From: Idiomarina ramblicola
GTDB taxonomy: Bacteria > Pseudomonadota > Gammaproteobacteria > Enterobacterales > Alteromonadaceae
Direction of reading: 5' to 3'
Assembly: GCF_003987255.1 (NCBI RefSeq)
Contig: NZ_PIQC01000007.1
Coordinates: forward strand, 62,001-126,000
Length of the DNA stretch: 64,000 nt
The notes beneath the pieces were generated by a model. The model was not told the origin of the DNA and made no database searches. It worked only from the letters and a program-made list of their open reading frames with translations. Shown here in pieces: positions 43,986 to 57,577 of this stretch. The translations under genes were made by a program, and so were the position numbers. Position 1 is the stretch's first letter; each line of letters begins with the position of its first letter.

Positions 43986-44396
43986 ATGTCTCACTGTGAC
44001 TTTGAATGGCCTATTCGTGTTTACTACGAAGATACGGATGCTGGTGGTATCGTTTATTATGCAAACTATCTCAAGTTTATTGAAAGGGCTCGAACAGAGT
44101 GGTTAAGATCGTTAGGGATTGAACAGGATACCTGGTTGGCTCACAATATAGCCTTTGTTGTCCGTAAGGTTGAATTGGATTTACGGCAGGCTGCCAAGTT
44201 TAATGCTGAACTAACGGTAACGGTCAAAGTTCAGAAAATAAAGAAAGCCTCATTGGTTTTCGAACAACAAGTTTTGGCGAAGGATGGCAGTGTGCACTGC
44301 CAGGCGACGGTGTTAGCTGCCTGTGTTGATAATCAGGCAATGCGGGCTATCGCAATTCCGGAACCGATAATTTCGCGTATTCAGTCAGGGGTTTAA
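43986..44396 (+). CDS. ybgC: Acyl-CoA thioesterase YbgC
   Basis: Hot-dog-fold thioesterase of the tol-pal operon that acts on acyl-CoA or acyl-ACP. The 136-residue protein has the signature RVYYEDTDAGGIVYYANYLK with the catalytic Asp, then FIERARTEWLRSLG. ATG 43986 is chosen, with GAGG at 43977-43980; an in-frame GTG at 43980 overlaps this site. It starts the conserved order ybgC-tolQ-tolR-tolA-tolB-pal-cpoB. Confidence 0.96.
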   Translation: MSHCDFEWPIRVYYEDTDAGGIVYYANYLKFIERARTEWLRSLGIEQDTWLAHNIAFVVRKVELDLRQAAKFNAELTVTVKVQKIKKASLVFEQQVLAKDGSVHCQATVLAACVDNQAMRAIAIPEPIISRIQSGV

Positions 44397-44399
44397 AGC

Positions 44400-45110
44400 G
44401 TGCAAGCAGAATTATCGTTTATTGATTTATTCATGCAGGCCAGCTTATTGGTCAAGCTGGTGATGGTTATGTTACTGGCGATGTCGGTATGGGGCTGGGT
44501 GTTAATTTTTCAGCGCAAAAAAGTGTTGAAACAGGCTCGAAATGACGCGTTAAAGTTTGAAGATCGCTTCTGGTCAGGTGTTGATCTTGCGCGTCTGTAT
44601 CAGGAAATTTCTGCACGGGCTAAAAACGCTCGTGGGATGGAACTGTTGTTTCACGCAGGCTTTAAAGAGTACGCGCGGTTGCGCAATCACTCCACTATTA
44701 ATACGCAAACAATGCTGGAAGGCGCCTTTCGCGCCATGCGGGTTGCTCACGCACGAGAAACTGAAAAACTGGATAACAATTTAGGGATTCTTGCCACTAT
44801 CGGTTCTATTAGCCCATACATCGGTTTATTTGGGACCGTCTGGGGTATTATGAATGCCTTTATCGCTTTAGGTGCTGTGCAACAGGCCACTTTGGCTATG
44901 GTGGCTCCAGGGATCGCTGAGGCACTGATAGCAACCGCTATGGGTCTATTCGCTGCGATACCTGCTGTTATTGCTTATAACCGATTCACTACCAGTGTGG
45001 AAAAGGTTGATAATCAGTATATGAATTTTATTGATGAATTTATCTCGATTTTACAGCGACAATCCTCGGCCCAGGCGGGCAAAAGCAAAGCAGAGGGTGA
45101 AACGGTATGA
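44400..45110 (+). CDS. tolQ: Tol-Pal system inner-membrane protein TolQ
   Basis: TolQ and TolR form the proton-driven motor that energises TolA for outer-membrane constriction during division. The 236-residue protein has three membrane segments. The conserved stretch is LGILATIGSISPYIGLFGTV with TVWGIMNAF, then APGIAEALIATAMGLFAAIP (ExbB/MotA family). GTG 44400 lies three bases after the ybgC stop, and the tolR ATG overlaps the tolQ stop. Confidence 0.97.
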   Translation: MQAELSFIDLFMQASLLVKLVMVMLLAMSVWGWVLIFQRKKVLKQARNDALKFEDRFWSGVDLARLYQEISARAKNARGMELLFHAGFKEYARLRNHSTINTQTMLEGAFRAMRVAHARETEKLDNNLGILATIGSISPYIGLFGTVWGIMNAFIALGAVQQATLAMVAPGIAEALIATAMGLFAAIPAVIAYNRFTTSVEKVDNQYMNFIDEFISILQRQSSAQAGKSKAEGETV

Positions 45111-45535
45111 TGGTGATGCCGCGCAAGCGTCGTAAGCCGGTTGCGGAAATTAATGTGGTTCCCTATATCGATGTGATGTTGGTTTTGCTGATCATATTTA
45201 TGGTAACAGCACCTTTGATCACTCAAGGGGTTAAAGTTGACTTGCCAAAAGCAACGGCGGAACCACTTTCTGAGGAAAGCAAACCGCCTTTAGTTGCATC
45301 TGTTGATGCTGAAGGTCGGTACTACTTAAATCAGGGAGATAGTAAAGATACTCCGATGCAGGCGGATGAGTTAGCGACGTTAGTGGCAGCGCATCTGCAG
45401 GTTGAACCGGACACGCCGGTTATGGTCAATGGAGATGGCGCAGTGTCTTATAATGAAATTGTGCAATTGATGGTGTTACTGCAAAGAGCAGGTGTACCGT
45501 CCGTTGGTTTAATGACAGACTCGTCGGATAATTAG
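45107..45535 (+). CDS. tolR: Tol-Pal system inner-membrane protein TolR
   Basis: TolR is the ExbD/MotB-like partner of TolQ. The 142-residue protein has one membrane segment with the proton-carrying Asp in EINVVPYIDVMLVLLIIFMV (Asp24) and a periplasmic domain of normal size ending LQRAGVPSVGLMTD. The ATG overlaps the tolQ stop by four bases (ATGA), so the subunits are translationally coupled. Confidence 0.97.
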   Translation: MMVMPRKRRKPVAEINVVPYIDVMLVLLIIFMVTAPLITQGVKVDLPKATAEPLSEESKPPLVASVDAEGRYYLNQGDSKDTPMQADELATLVAAHLQVEPDTPVMVNGDGAVSYNEIVQLMVLLQRAGVPSVGLMTDSSDN

Positions 45536-45537
45536 TT

Positions 45538-46455
45538 GTGGAAAAATCAGACAGTTTAACGTTACCGCTGATATATTCGATTGTCATACACGCTGTGATA
45601 GCCGGAGTGTTGCTGATCAGTTTTGAGTTTACCCCATCAACGCCTGAAGCGATGGAAGTCAACCTTGATCAAAGCGAACTGGATAGCTCGGACGAAATTG
45701 TTAGTGCGGTAACCGTCGATAAATCAAAAGTCCAACAGCAAGCGGATAAGATTCGTCAGCAGAAAGCCGAGCAGGAAGCTGCTGAACAGCGTCGAATTGA
45801 ACAGCTAGAGCAGCGTGCTGCAGAAGCTCGAAAGGCGCGTGAACGCGAAGAGCAGCGCAAAAAAGAAATAGAGCGTGAGCAGGAATTAGAAAGACAAGAA
45901 GCTGCGGAAGCTCGTAAACAGGCGCAGCAAGAGAAAAAAGAAGCTGAACGCTTAGCGCAGGAACGAGCTAAAGCTGAGGCGGCGGCCAAAGAAGCCGAGC
46001 GCCGTAAACGCGAAGCCGAAGAAGCAGAGCGCCGCGCAGAAGAAGAACGACGTAAGCGTGAGGAAGCACAGCGCAAGCGCGAACAAGAGCAGCGAGAGGC
46101 AGCAGAACGTGAAGCTCAATTGCAAAAAGAAATGGAAGAAGAGCGCGCTCGCCGACAGGCGGCACGCCAGCAACAAGTGTTAAGCGAAGTTGAAAAGTAT
46201 CAGGCTTTAATTCAGCAAACCATTCAGCGAAACTGGAATGTTGATGACTCAATGCGGGGTAAGTCATGTGAGTTGACTATCCGCGTAGCGCCTAGCGGAT
46301 TTGTTAAGTCAGTGGACACGGGCAGTGGTGACGCAAGTGTCTGCCGCTCCGCGCAAAACGCGGTATTAAAGGCGACAACGCTACCGGTTTCTGAAGATCC
46401 GGAAATTTATGAACAGATGAGTACGATAAAACTGACTGTTAAACCGCAGTTGTAA
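45538..46455 (+). CDS. tolA: Tol-Pal system protein TolA
   Basis: TolA spans from the TolQR motor to Pal and TolB. The 305-residue protein has an N-terminal membrane anchor (about 11-31), a long highly charged Ala/Glu/Arg/Lys coiled coil (about 65-215) and a C-terminal globular domain (YQALIQQTIQRNW, then CELTIRVAPSGFV and a second Cys in ASVCRSAQ forming the usual disulfide). It is shorter than E. coli TolA because the helical domain is shorter. GTG start two bases after the tolR stop. Confidence 0.95.
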   Translation: MEKSDSLTLPLIYSIVIHAVIAGVLLISFEFTPSTPEAMEVNLDQSELDSSDEIVSAVTVDKSKVQQQADKIRQQKAEQEAAEQRRIEQLEQRAAEARKAREREEQRKKEIEREQELERQEAAEARKQAQQEKKEAERLAQERAKAEAAAKEAERRKREAEEAERRAEEERRKREEAQRKREQEQREAAEREAQLQKEMEEERARRQAARQQQVLSEVEKYQALIQQTIQRNWNVDDSMRGKSCELTIRVAPSGFVKSVDTGSGDASVCRSAQNAVLKATTLPVSEDPEIYEQMSTIKLTVKPQL

Positions 46456-46466
46456 CAAGGTGACCG

Positions 46467-47816
46467 ATGAAAAAAATATTAATTAACAGCGTATTGCTCT
46501 TTGTCGCGCTAACGGCTTTTGCTCGCGCGGGTGTTCTGGAAATCGTCATCACGGAAGGTATCGATACAGCGCGTCCAATTGCGGTTGTGCCTTTTCAGTG
46601 GAAAGGTGAGGGAGAAGCGCCCAGCGAGCTCACCGATGTAATTGCAGCTGACCTTATGCGCAGCGGCAAGTTCAACCCTATTCCTTCAAGCGCGATGCCA
46701 CAAAGGCCTGCAGCCGATGGGGACATTGACTACTCTGCATGGGCTAAAATGGGAGTAGAGGCGATTTTGGTTGGTTCGATAGAACCTTATTCTGTTGATC
46801 GCTATATGGTCAAGTTTGAAGTTATTGATGTACTGAGAGGTCAAATTACTGGCGGTAATTCGCAAATGCTGCGAAACGGCGAACTCGTACAGAGTAATGA
46901 TCATATTCTTGATTCGCGCTCTAGTGTTATTGATGGTGATCAATTCCGCTCATATGCCCACCGAATTTCGGATGTTGTTTATGAATCATTAACGGGAGAG
47001 CGCGGTGCTTTTATGACCAAGATTGCTTATGTCACCGTGAACCACGATGATCGCTATCCGTACAAATTGGCGGTAGCGGATTACGATGGGGCTAATGAGA
47101 AAATTCTTTTACGCAGCCCTGAGCCTTTGATGTCACCTTCATGGTCACCCGACGGAAGTAAGCTTGCGTATGTCAGCTTTGAAAATAAAACGGCGGAAAT
47201 ATTCATGCAGGATATTTATACCACCCGCCGGGAAAAGCTGACGTCGTTTCCAGGAATAAATGGCAGCCCAGTTTTCTCGCCAGATGGCGAAAAGTTAGCT
47301 ATGGTTTTATCAAAGGATGGGAATCCTGAACTTTATGTCTTTGATATTAATACTAAGGACTTGCAACGTATTACTCGTAATCGTAGGATTGATACAGAGC
47401 CGAGTTGGACACCTGATGGTGAATCTTTGGTGTTTACCTCAGAAAGAGGTGGCAGACCGCAACTATATAGCGTAAATTTATCATCAGGTCAGGTTCGGCG
47501 TTTAACCTTTGAAGGTGAACAGAATTTAGGTGGTACAGTATCACCGTCTGGCAAAGATATGATTTTAGTCAATAGAACACGTGGTAATTATCATATCGCT
47601 AAGCAAGAGTTCCCGCGTGGAACGATGCAAGTTTTAACTAAAACGGCATTGGATGAGTCACCCAGTGTGGCGCCAAATGGCAGTATGGTCATTTACAGTA
47701 CAACCCATAACAATATGCAAGTACTGGCTTTGGTTTCTATCGATGGACGTTTTAAAGCACGATTACCGGCAACCGATGGTGAAGTTAAATCACCAGCTTG
47801 GTCGCCATTTATGTAA
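46467..47816 (+). CDS. tolB: Tol-Pal system periplasmic protein TolB
   Basis: TolB is the periplasmic beta-propeller that exchanges between Pal and the outer membrane. The 449-residue precursor has a signal peptide (cleaved near residue 20), the TolB N-domain ([30 protein letters not shown]) and six propeller blades with repeated SWSPDG / FSPDG / SWTPDG motifs (about 225-440). GGTGA precedes the ATG. Confidence 0.97.
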   Translation: MKKILINSVLLFVALTAFARAGVLEIVITEGIDTARPIAVVPFQWKGEGEAPSELTDVIAADLMRSGKFNPIPSSAMPQRPAADGDIDYSAWAKMGVEAILVGSIEPYSVDRYMVKFEVIDVLRGQITGGNSQMLRNGELVQSNDHILDSRSSVIDGDQFRSYAHRISDVVYESLTGERGAFMTKIAYVTVNHDDRYPYKLAVADYDGANEKILLRSPEPLMSPSWSPDGSKLAYVSFENKTAEIFMQDIYTTRREKLTSFPGINGSPVFSPDGEKLAMVLSKDGNPELYVFDINTKDLQRITRNRRIDTEPSWTPDGESLVFTSERGGRPQLYSVNLSSGQVRRLTFEGEQNLGGTVSPSGKDMILVNRTRGNYHIAKQEFPRGTMQVLTKTALDESPSVAPNGSMVIYSTTHNNMQVLALVSIDGRFKARLPATDGEVKSPAWSPFM

Positions 47817-47866
47817 AACAAGCCTGAATGGTTGAATTGTTCGATAAAACGATAAGGACGAAAAGG

Positions 47867-48403
47867 ATGCAGCTTAATAAACTTTTTAAAGCTCTGGCAA
47901 TCGTTGTACCAATGGCAACTCTGGCCGCTTGTAGCTCAAACCAAGAAACCGATTCAGGTGCGGGCGCAGGTCAAGAGACCAATCAACAAGCTGAGCAAGA
48001 CTCTGGTGTTGAAGTAGGCGCAGCAGATCGCGCACAGACTCCTGAAGAAGAGCGTCAGGAAAAAATGGAAGCGTTACGTAAAGAACACATCATTTACTTC
48101 GCTTTTGATAAATCTAACATCCAGTCAGAATACACTGACCTGTTGTCAGCGCATGCTGACTACTTAGTAAAAAACCCATCTGTAAAAGTTGTTATTGAAG
48201 GTCATACCGATGAACGCGGTACGCCTGAATACAACATCGCACTGGGTGAACGCCGTGCTAAAGCGGTTGAAAGCTATCTGCAGAACCTAGGTGTTCAGGA
48301 TTCTCAAACTTCGACTGTTTCATATGGTGAAGAGAAGCCGATGGTGAACGAATCAAACGAACGTGCGTACTCTAAAAACCGTCGTGCCGTTTTAGTTTAC
48401 TAA
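47867..48403 (+). CDS. pal: Peptidoglycan-associated lipoprotein Pal
   Basis: Outer-membrane lipoprotein that binds peptidoglycan and TolA/TolB. I start at ATG 47867 (178 residues), as this gives a proper lipoprotein signal MQLNKLFKAL...TLAACSSN. The upstream 13 codons of the same frame would bury the signal. The OmpA-like domain is intact: IIYFAFDKSNIQSEY and VVIEGHTDERGTPEYNIALG. An Asp/Gln/Glu-rich spacer separates anchor and domain. Confidence 0.97.
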   Translation: MQLNKLFKALAIVVPMATLAACSSNQETDSGAGAGQETNQQAEQDSGVEVGAADRAQTPEEERQEKMEALRKEHIIYFAFDKSNIQSEYTDLLSAHADYLVKNPSVKVVIEGHTDERGTPEYNIALGERRAKAVESYLQNLGVQDSQTSTVSYGEEKPMVNESNERAYSKNRRAVLVY

Positions 48404-48424
48404 TCTAAGAAATACGGATAGTTC

Positions 48425-49183
48425 ATGAGAAAAACGCTGTTAGCTGTATGTTTGTGTGTGCCTGGAGCTGTTATGGCCCAGGCACCGGTTTCTGGATTGT
48501 CATCTTCAGGTGACGTTGAGCAACGACTAGAGCAAATTGAGCGTATGCTTGAAGCTCGCTCGGATGCTCAGCTGAAAATGCTGAATCAGTTAGGTTCTCT
48601 ACAGCAGGATGTTGCTGAATTAAGAGGAATAACGGAAGAGCATGAATATCGCCTGGAGCAATTGTTAGAACGCCAGCGCGAGCTGTATCAGGAAATTGAT
48701 CGTCGTTTCAGTAACTTGAAAGAGAACAATAGCCAGAGTAATAATGCTGGTGATGAGTACGATGAGCTGAACCAGGTTCCAACACAAACAGACAGCAGCA
48801 GTTATTCTCCAAATTTAAGTGAGAATGACGCTTACGACAAGGCAATAGCTTTAGTGCTTGAAGATAAGCGTTATGATGATGCTATACCTGCATTTCAGTC
48901 CTTTCTGAAAAACTTTCCAAATTCGACGTATGCCCCTAATGCTCACTATTGGTTAGGACAGTTGTTTTTCGCAAAGCGTCAATACGACGAAGCAAAACAA
49001 CAGTTTGAAACTGTCGTAAATGATTATCCCGACAGTAATAAACGTGGTGATTGTTTATTAAAATTGGGTGCTATTGCCAGCGAGCAGGATCAGTCGGCAG
49101 ATGCAACGGCATATTACCAGCAAGTTATTGAAGAATATCCCGATAGTACCGAAGCTAATTTGGCAAAACAGCGCCTGAATTAG
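48425..49183 (+). CDS. cpoB: Cell division coordinator CpoB (YbgF)
   Basis: CpoB links Tol-Pal action to peptidoglycan synthesis by PBP1B at division. The 252-residue precursor has a signal peptide (cleaved after VMA), an N-terminal trimerising coiled coil (about 30-100), an Asn/Ser-rich linker and a C-terminal TPR domain (NDAYDKAIALVLEDKRYDDA, then FPNSTYAPNAHYWLGQLFFA). It ends the tol-pal operon. I see no convincing terminator between it and the tRNA promoter. Confidence 0.95.
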   Translation: MRKTLLAVCLCVPGAVMAQAPVSGLSSSGDVEQRLEQIERMLEARSDAQLKMLNQLGSLQQDVAELRGITEEHEYRLEQLLERQRELYQEIDRRFSNLKENNSQSNNAGDEYDELNQVPTQTDSSSYSPNLSENDAYDKAIALVLEDKRYDDAIPAFQSFLKNFPNSTYAPNAHYWLGQLFFAKRQYDEAKQQFETVVNDYPDSNKRGDCLLKLGAIASEQDQSADATAYYQQVIEEYPDSTEANLAKQRLN

Positions 49184-49244
49184 TAACAACTCAGCAACAT
49201 GTGTTCGTGAATTAAGCAGTTGCACGGTTTTTTTCAATTTTAAG

Positions 49245-49272
49245 TTGCATAAGCGCACTATTTCAGTAAACT
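49245..49272 (+). promoter_or_regulatory. Likely promoter of the tandem tRNA-Lys genes
   Basis: TTGCAT (49245-49250), 16 bases, then TAAACT (49267-49272), followed by a GC-rich stretch (GCCGCC at 49275), as is common in stringently controlled stable-RNA promoters. About 42 bases separate the -10 box from the first tRNA. Confidence 0.5.
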
Positions 49273-49314
49273 ATGCCGCCGTTGCCAAGCAGAATCGGCA
49301 ACATTATTGGCGTT

Positions 49315-49390
49315 GGGTTGTTAGCTCAGTTGGTAGAGCAGTTGACTTTTAATCAATTGGTCGCAGGTTCGAATCCTGCACAACCCACCA
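49315..49390 (+). tRNA. tRNA-Lys (anticodon TTT), copy 1
   Basis: 76 bases with all cloverleaf parts: acceptor GGGTTGT pairing with ACAACCC, D arm AGCTCAGTTGGTAGAGCA, anticodon loop CTTTTAA with anticodon TTT, T arm GGTTCGAATCC and encoded CCA end. It reads Lys codons AAA and AAG. Identical to the copy at 49422, 31 bases further on. Confidence 0.97.
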
Positions 49391-49421
49391 CGTCGCCAAT
49401 TAAAATTATCTATCTGAATAT

Positions 49422-49497
49422 GGGTTGTTAGCTCAGTTGGTAGAGCAGTTGACTTTTAATCAATTGGTCGCAGGTTCGAATCCTGCACAACCCACCA
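49422..49497 (+). tRNA. tRNA-Lys (anticodon TTT), copy 2
   Basis: The same 76 bases as the first copy, including encoded CCA. The flanks differ, so only the gene itself is shared. The two are close enough to be one primary transcript. Confidence 0.97.
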
Positions 49498-49536
49498 CTT
49501 CCAATTACTTAGCTACAAGCACATCTTGAATTCAGC

Positions 49537-49542
49537 TATAAT
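49537..49542 (+). promoter_or_regulatory. -10 box of a likely nadA promoter
   Basis: A perfect TATAAT stands 45 bases before the nadA ATG. No good -35 is seen at 16-18 bases (TACAAG or ACAAGC), so activity is uncertain. Confidence 0.4.
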
Positions 49543-49586
49543 AAGCCCCACTTATCAAGAACACTTGGAAAATAAGCCGTAGTATC

Positions 49587-50627
49587 ATGACCGAGATTCA
49601 AACGCTGGATAGCCTTGATTATACTTTTCCGCTTAAACCTAAACCGTTAAGTGCGGAAGAAAAATCAGAGACAATTGAACGCATAAAGCAGCTTCTTATT
49701 GATGAAGAAGCTGTTTTGGTGGCTCATTATTACACCGACCCTGATATTCAAGCATTAGCTGAAGAAACCGGTGGGTGTGTGGCTGATTCATTAGAGATGG
49801 CGCGATTTGGTCGTGACCACCCTGCAAAAAAATTGATTGTAGCCGGTGTTCGCTTTATGGGGGAAACGGCGAAAATTTTAACGCCTCATAAGCAAGTGCT
49901 GATGCCAACGCTAAAAGCTGAGTGCTCGCTGGACCTTGGTTGTCCCCCTGAGAAGTTCGCTGAGTTTTGTGATCAGCATCCTGACAGAACTGTCGTTGTC
50001 TACGCAAATACCTCTGCAGCTGTTAAGGCGCGAGCAGATTGGGTGGTCACATCCAGTATGGCACTTGAGCTTGTTGACCACCTGGATGCTAAAGGTGAAA
50101 AAATACTCTGGGCCCCTGACCGTCATTTAGGTGGTTATATCGCGCGTGAAACCGGCGCAGATATGTTGTTATGGCAGGGAGCCTGTGTGGTGCACGATGA
50201 GTTTAAAGCAAAAGCGCTGGAGGACATGAAAAAGCTTCATCCGGATGCCGCTATTCTTGTGCACCCTGAATCACCAGAAAATATTGTCGCTATGGCAGAT
50301 GCGGTAGGCTCTACATCGCAACTGATTAAAGCGAGCCAGGAGCTGTCAAACGAAACGTTCATTGTGGCAACTGATAAAGGTATTTTCTACAAAATGCAGC
50401 AGTTGCAACCGAACAAAACCTTTATTGAAGCCCCGACAGCAGGGAATGGTGCAACTTGCCGTAGTTGTGCACATTGCCCCTGGATGGCGATGAATGGACT
50501 AAAAGCCATAGAAGAAGCGCTGAAAGATGGCGGTGAGGCGCATGAAATCCATGTTGACGACGCTTTAGGTAAAAAAGCTATGGTACCACTGGATCGAATG
50601 CTGGAATTTGCTGCAACGCTCAAATAA
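49587..50627 (+). CDS. nadA: Quinolinate synthase
   Basis: NadA condenses iminoaspartate (from NadB) with DHAP to quinolinate in NAD synthesis, using a [4Fe-4S] cluster. The 346-residue protein has [20 protein letters not shown], cluster cysteines in [22 protein letters not shown] and the [10 protein letters not shown] region, and the HPESPENIV substrate site. It stands alone; a strong terminator follows at once. nadB is not in the window. Confidence 0.97.
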   Translation: MTEIQTLDSLDYTFPLKPKPLSAEEKSETIERIKQLLIDEEAVLVAHYYTDPDIQALAEETGGCVADSLEMARFGRDHPAKKLIVAGVRFMGETAKILTPHKQVLMPTLKAECSLDLGCPPEKFAEFCDQHPDRTVVVYANTSAAVKARADWVVTSSMALELVDHLDAKGEKILWAPDRHLGGYIARETGADMLLWQGACVVHDEFKAKALEDMKKLHPDAAILVHPESPENIVAMADAVGSTSQLIKASQELSNETFIVATDKGIFYKMQQLQPNKTFIEAPTAGNGATCRSCAHCPWMAMNGLKAIEEALKDGGEAHEIHVDDALGKKAMVPLDRMLEFAATLK

Positions 50628-50635
50628 TTAACACA

Positions 50636-50656
50636 GGCTCCTTCGGGAGCCTTTTT
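50636..50656 (+). terminator. Intrinsic terminator after nadA
   Basis: GGCTCC-TTCG-GGAGCC followed by TTTTT. A six-pair GC-rich stem closed by a stable UUCG tetraloop, nine bases after the nadA stop. Confidence 0.92.
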
Positions 50657-50766
50657 ATTTTCTGTCTATACAACATTTTTATAACGATCATAACCTCGGT
50701 GTCTACCGAAGTAGATGCCTGCATGGTAATCTAGCTTTATTGAATAATTATTCGGGTGGCATTTTC

Positions 50767-56654
<5,888 letters not shown>

Positions 56655-56673
56655 GCAGCGCTATTGGCGCTGC
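56655..56673. other. Hairpin between convergent gltD and epimerase genes
   Basis: GCAGCGC and GCGCTGC enclose a five-base loop. It spans the narrow convergent gap and the end of the minus-strand gene. Neither side has a T run, so it is not a standard intrinsic terminator, though it may hinder readthrough or protect 3' ends. Confidence 0.4.
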
Positions 56674-57506
56674 CATTGTTCAATAACGGCGGCATAACCC
56701 TCGCGGAAGCTGGAATATTGCAGTTGGTAGCCACTGTCTTTAAGACCTTTATTCAGGCAGCGTTTAGAGCCTCTGGGTCCTACTGTAGTATCGATATGTT
56801 CAGGTAGTTCAAGCCCTAACTGCTGGGCAAGCCATTGATAAACTTTGTATTGTTTAATGGGTTCATCGTCGTTGACTAAATAAACAGGAAGAGGCTGGGT
56901 AACTTGTGTCAACAGGTGGACGATAAAGCCTGCGACATCGTCCTGATGTATGCGGTTGGTCCAGCTGTCGCGTAACTGTGCTTTCCCTTGACTGAGCTGG
57001 CGCAGTAAAAAGTCACGTCCTTCGCCGTAAATACCGCTGCAACGAAGAATTGAAGTTTGGCCGGGTAATGCATGGATCAGTGACTCCGCTTGCAATAACG
57101 CCTTGCCGGAATCAGAATTGGGCTCAGTTAGGCTGTTTTCATCAATCCACTCTCCATCACGTTGCGCATAAACGCCGGTGCTGGAAACGTAAATAATATT
57201 CGGTTGATGAGTTTGCTGAGCTAAAACTTGCTGCAGGTGTCGGCAGGGGACCACATAACCCTGATGATAGCTATCTTCTGCATCTTTTGTCGGGGTTAGA
57301 GTAATAACGACGTTGTCCCACTTCTGCTTAAACAGCTGATAGAGTTCTTGTTCATTGTTTAAGTCAGCCGCAAGTAAGTCGACACCGGGGCGTACGGGTT
57401 TATTTGTGGGTGTTCTGCAAACTCCGGTAACCTGGCTTTTAAATGCGCTAAGCCTTTGCGCAACGCGGTCTGCAAGATCACCGTAACCGAGTAAAAGCGT
57501 TTGCAT
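56661..57506 (-). CDS. NAD(P)-binding epimerase-like protein (YeeZ type)
   Basis: A 281-residue Rossmann protein of the extended short-chain dehydrogenase group. The nucleotide-binding loop is LLLGYGDLADRVAQRL (GxGxxA type). IIYVSSTGVYAQRDGEWIDE carries the Ser and Tyr of the active site region, and RCSGIYGEGRDFLL is typical of YeeZ/SDR5-like proteins. Such proteins are listed as nucleotide-sugar epimerases, but the substrate is not known. It converges with gltD, and divergent from it lies the PilZ protein gene. Confidence 0.8.
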   Translation of the reverse strand: MQTLLLGYGDLADRVAQRLSAFKSQVTGVCRTPTNKPVRPGVDLLAADLNNEQELYQLFKQKWDNVVITLTPTKDAEDSYHQGYVVPCRHLQQVLAQQTHQPNIIYVSSTGVYAQRDGEWIDENSLTEPNSDSGKALLQAESLIHALPGQTSILRCSGIYGEGRDFLLRQLSQGKAQLRDSWTNRIHQDDVAGFIVHLLTQVTQPLPVYLVNDDEPIKQYKVYQWLAQQLGLELPEHIDTTVGPRGSKRCLNKGLKDSGYQLQYSSFREGYAAVIEQWQRQ

Positions 57507-57577
57507 GAAGATCCTCTTAGCGTTAATGTAAATTAAATGTTGGACAAAATAATAATGATACTGATCAGCAGCCCATT

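Noticed and set aside
45756-46176. Long open frames opposite tolA encoding Ser/Arg- or Leu/Phe-rich proteins
   Set aside because: They are shadows of the biased codons of the Ala/Glu/Arg coiled coil; no ribosome site and low-complexity composition.
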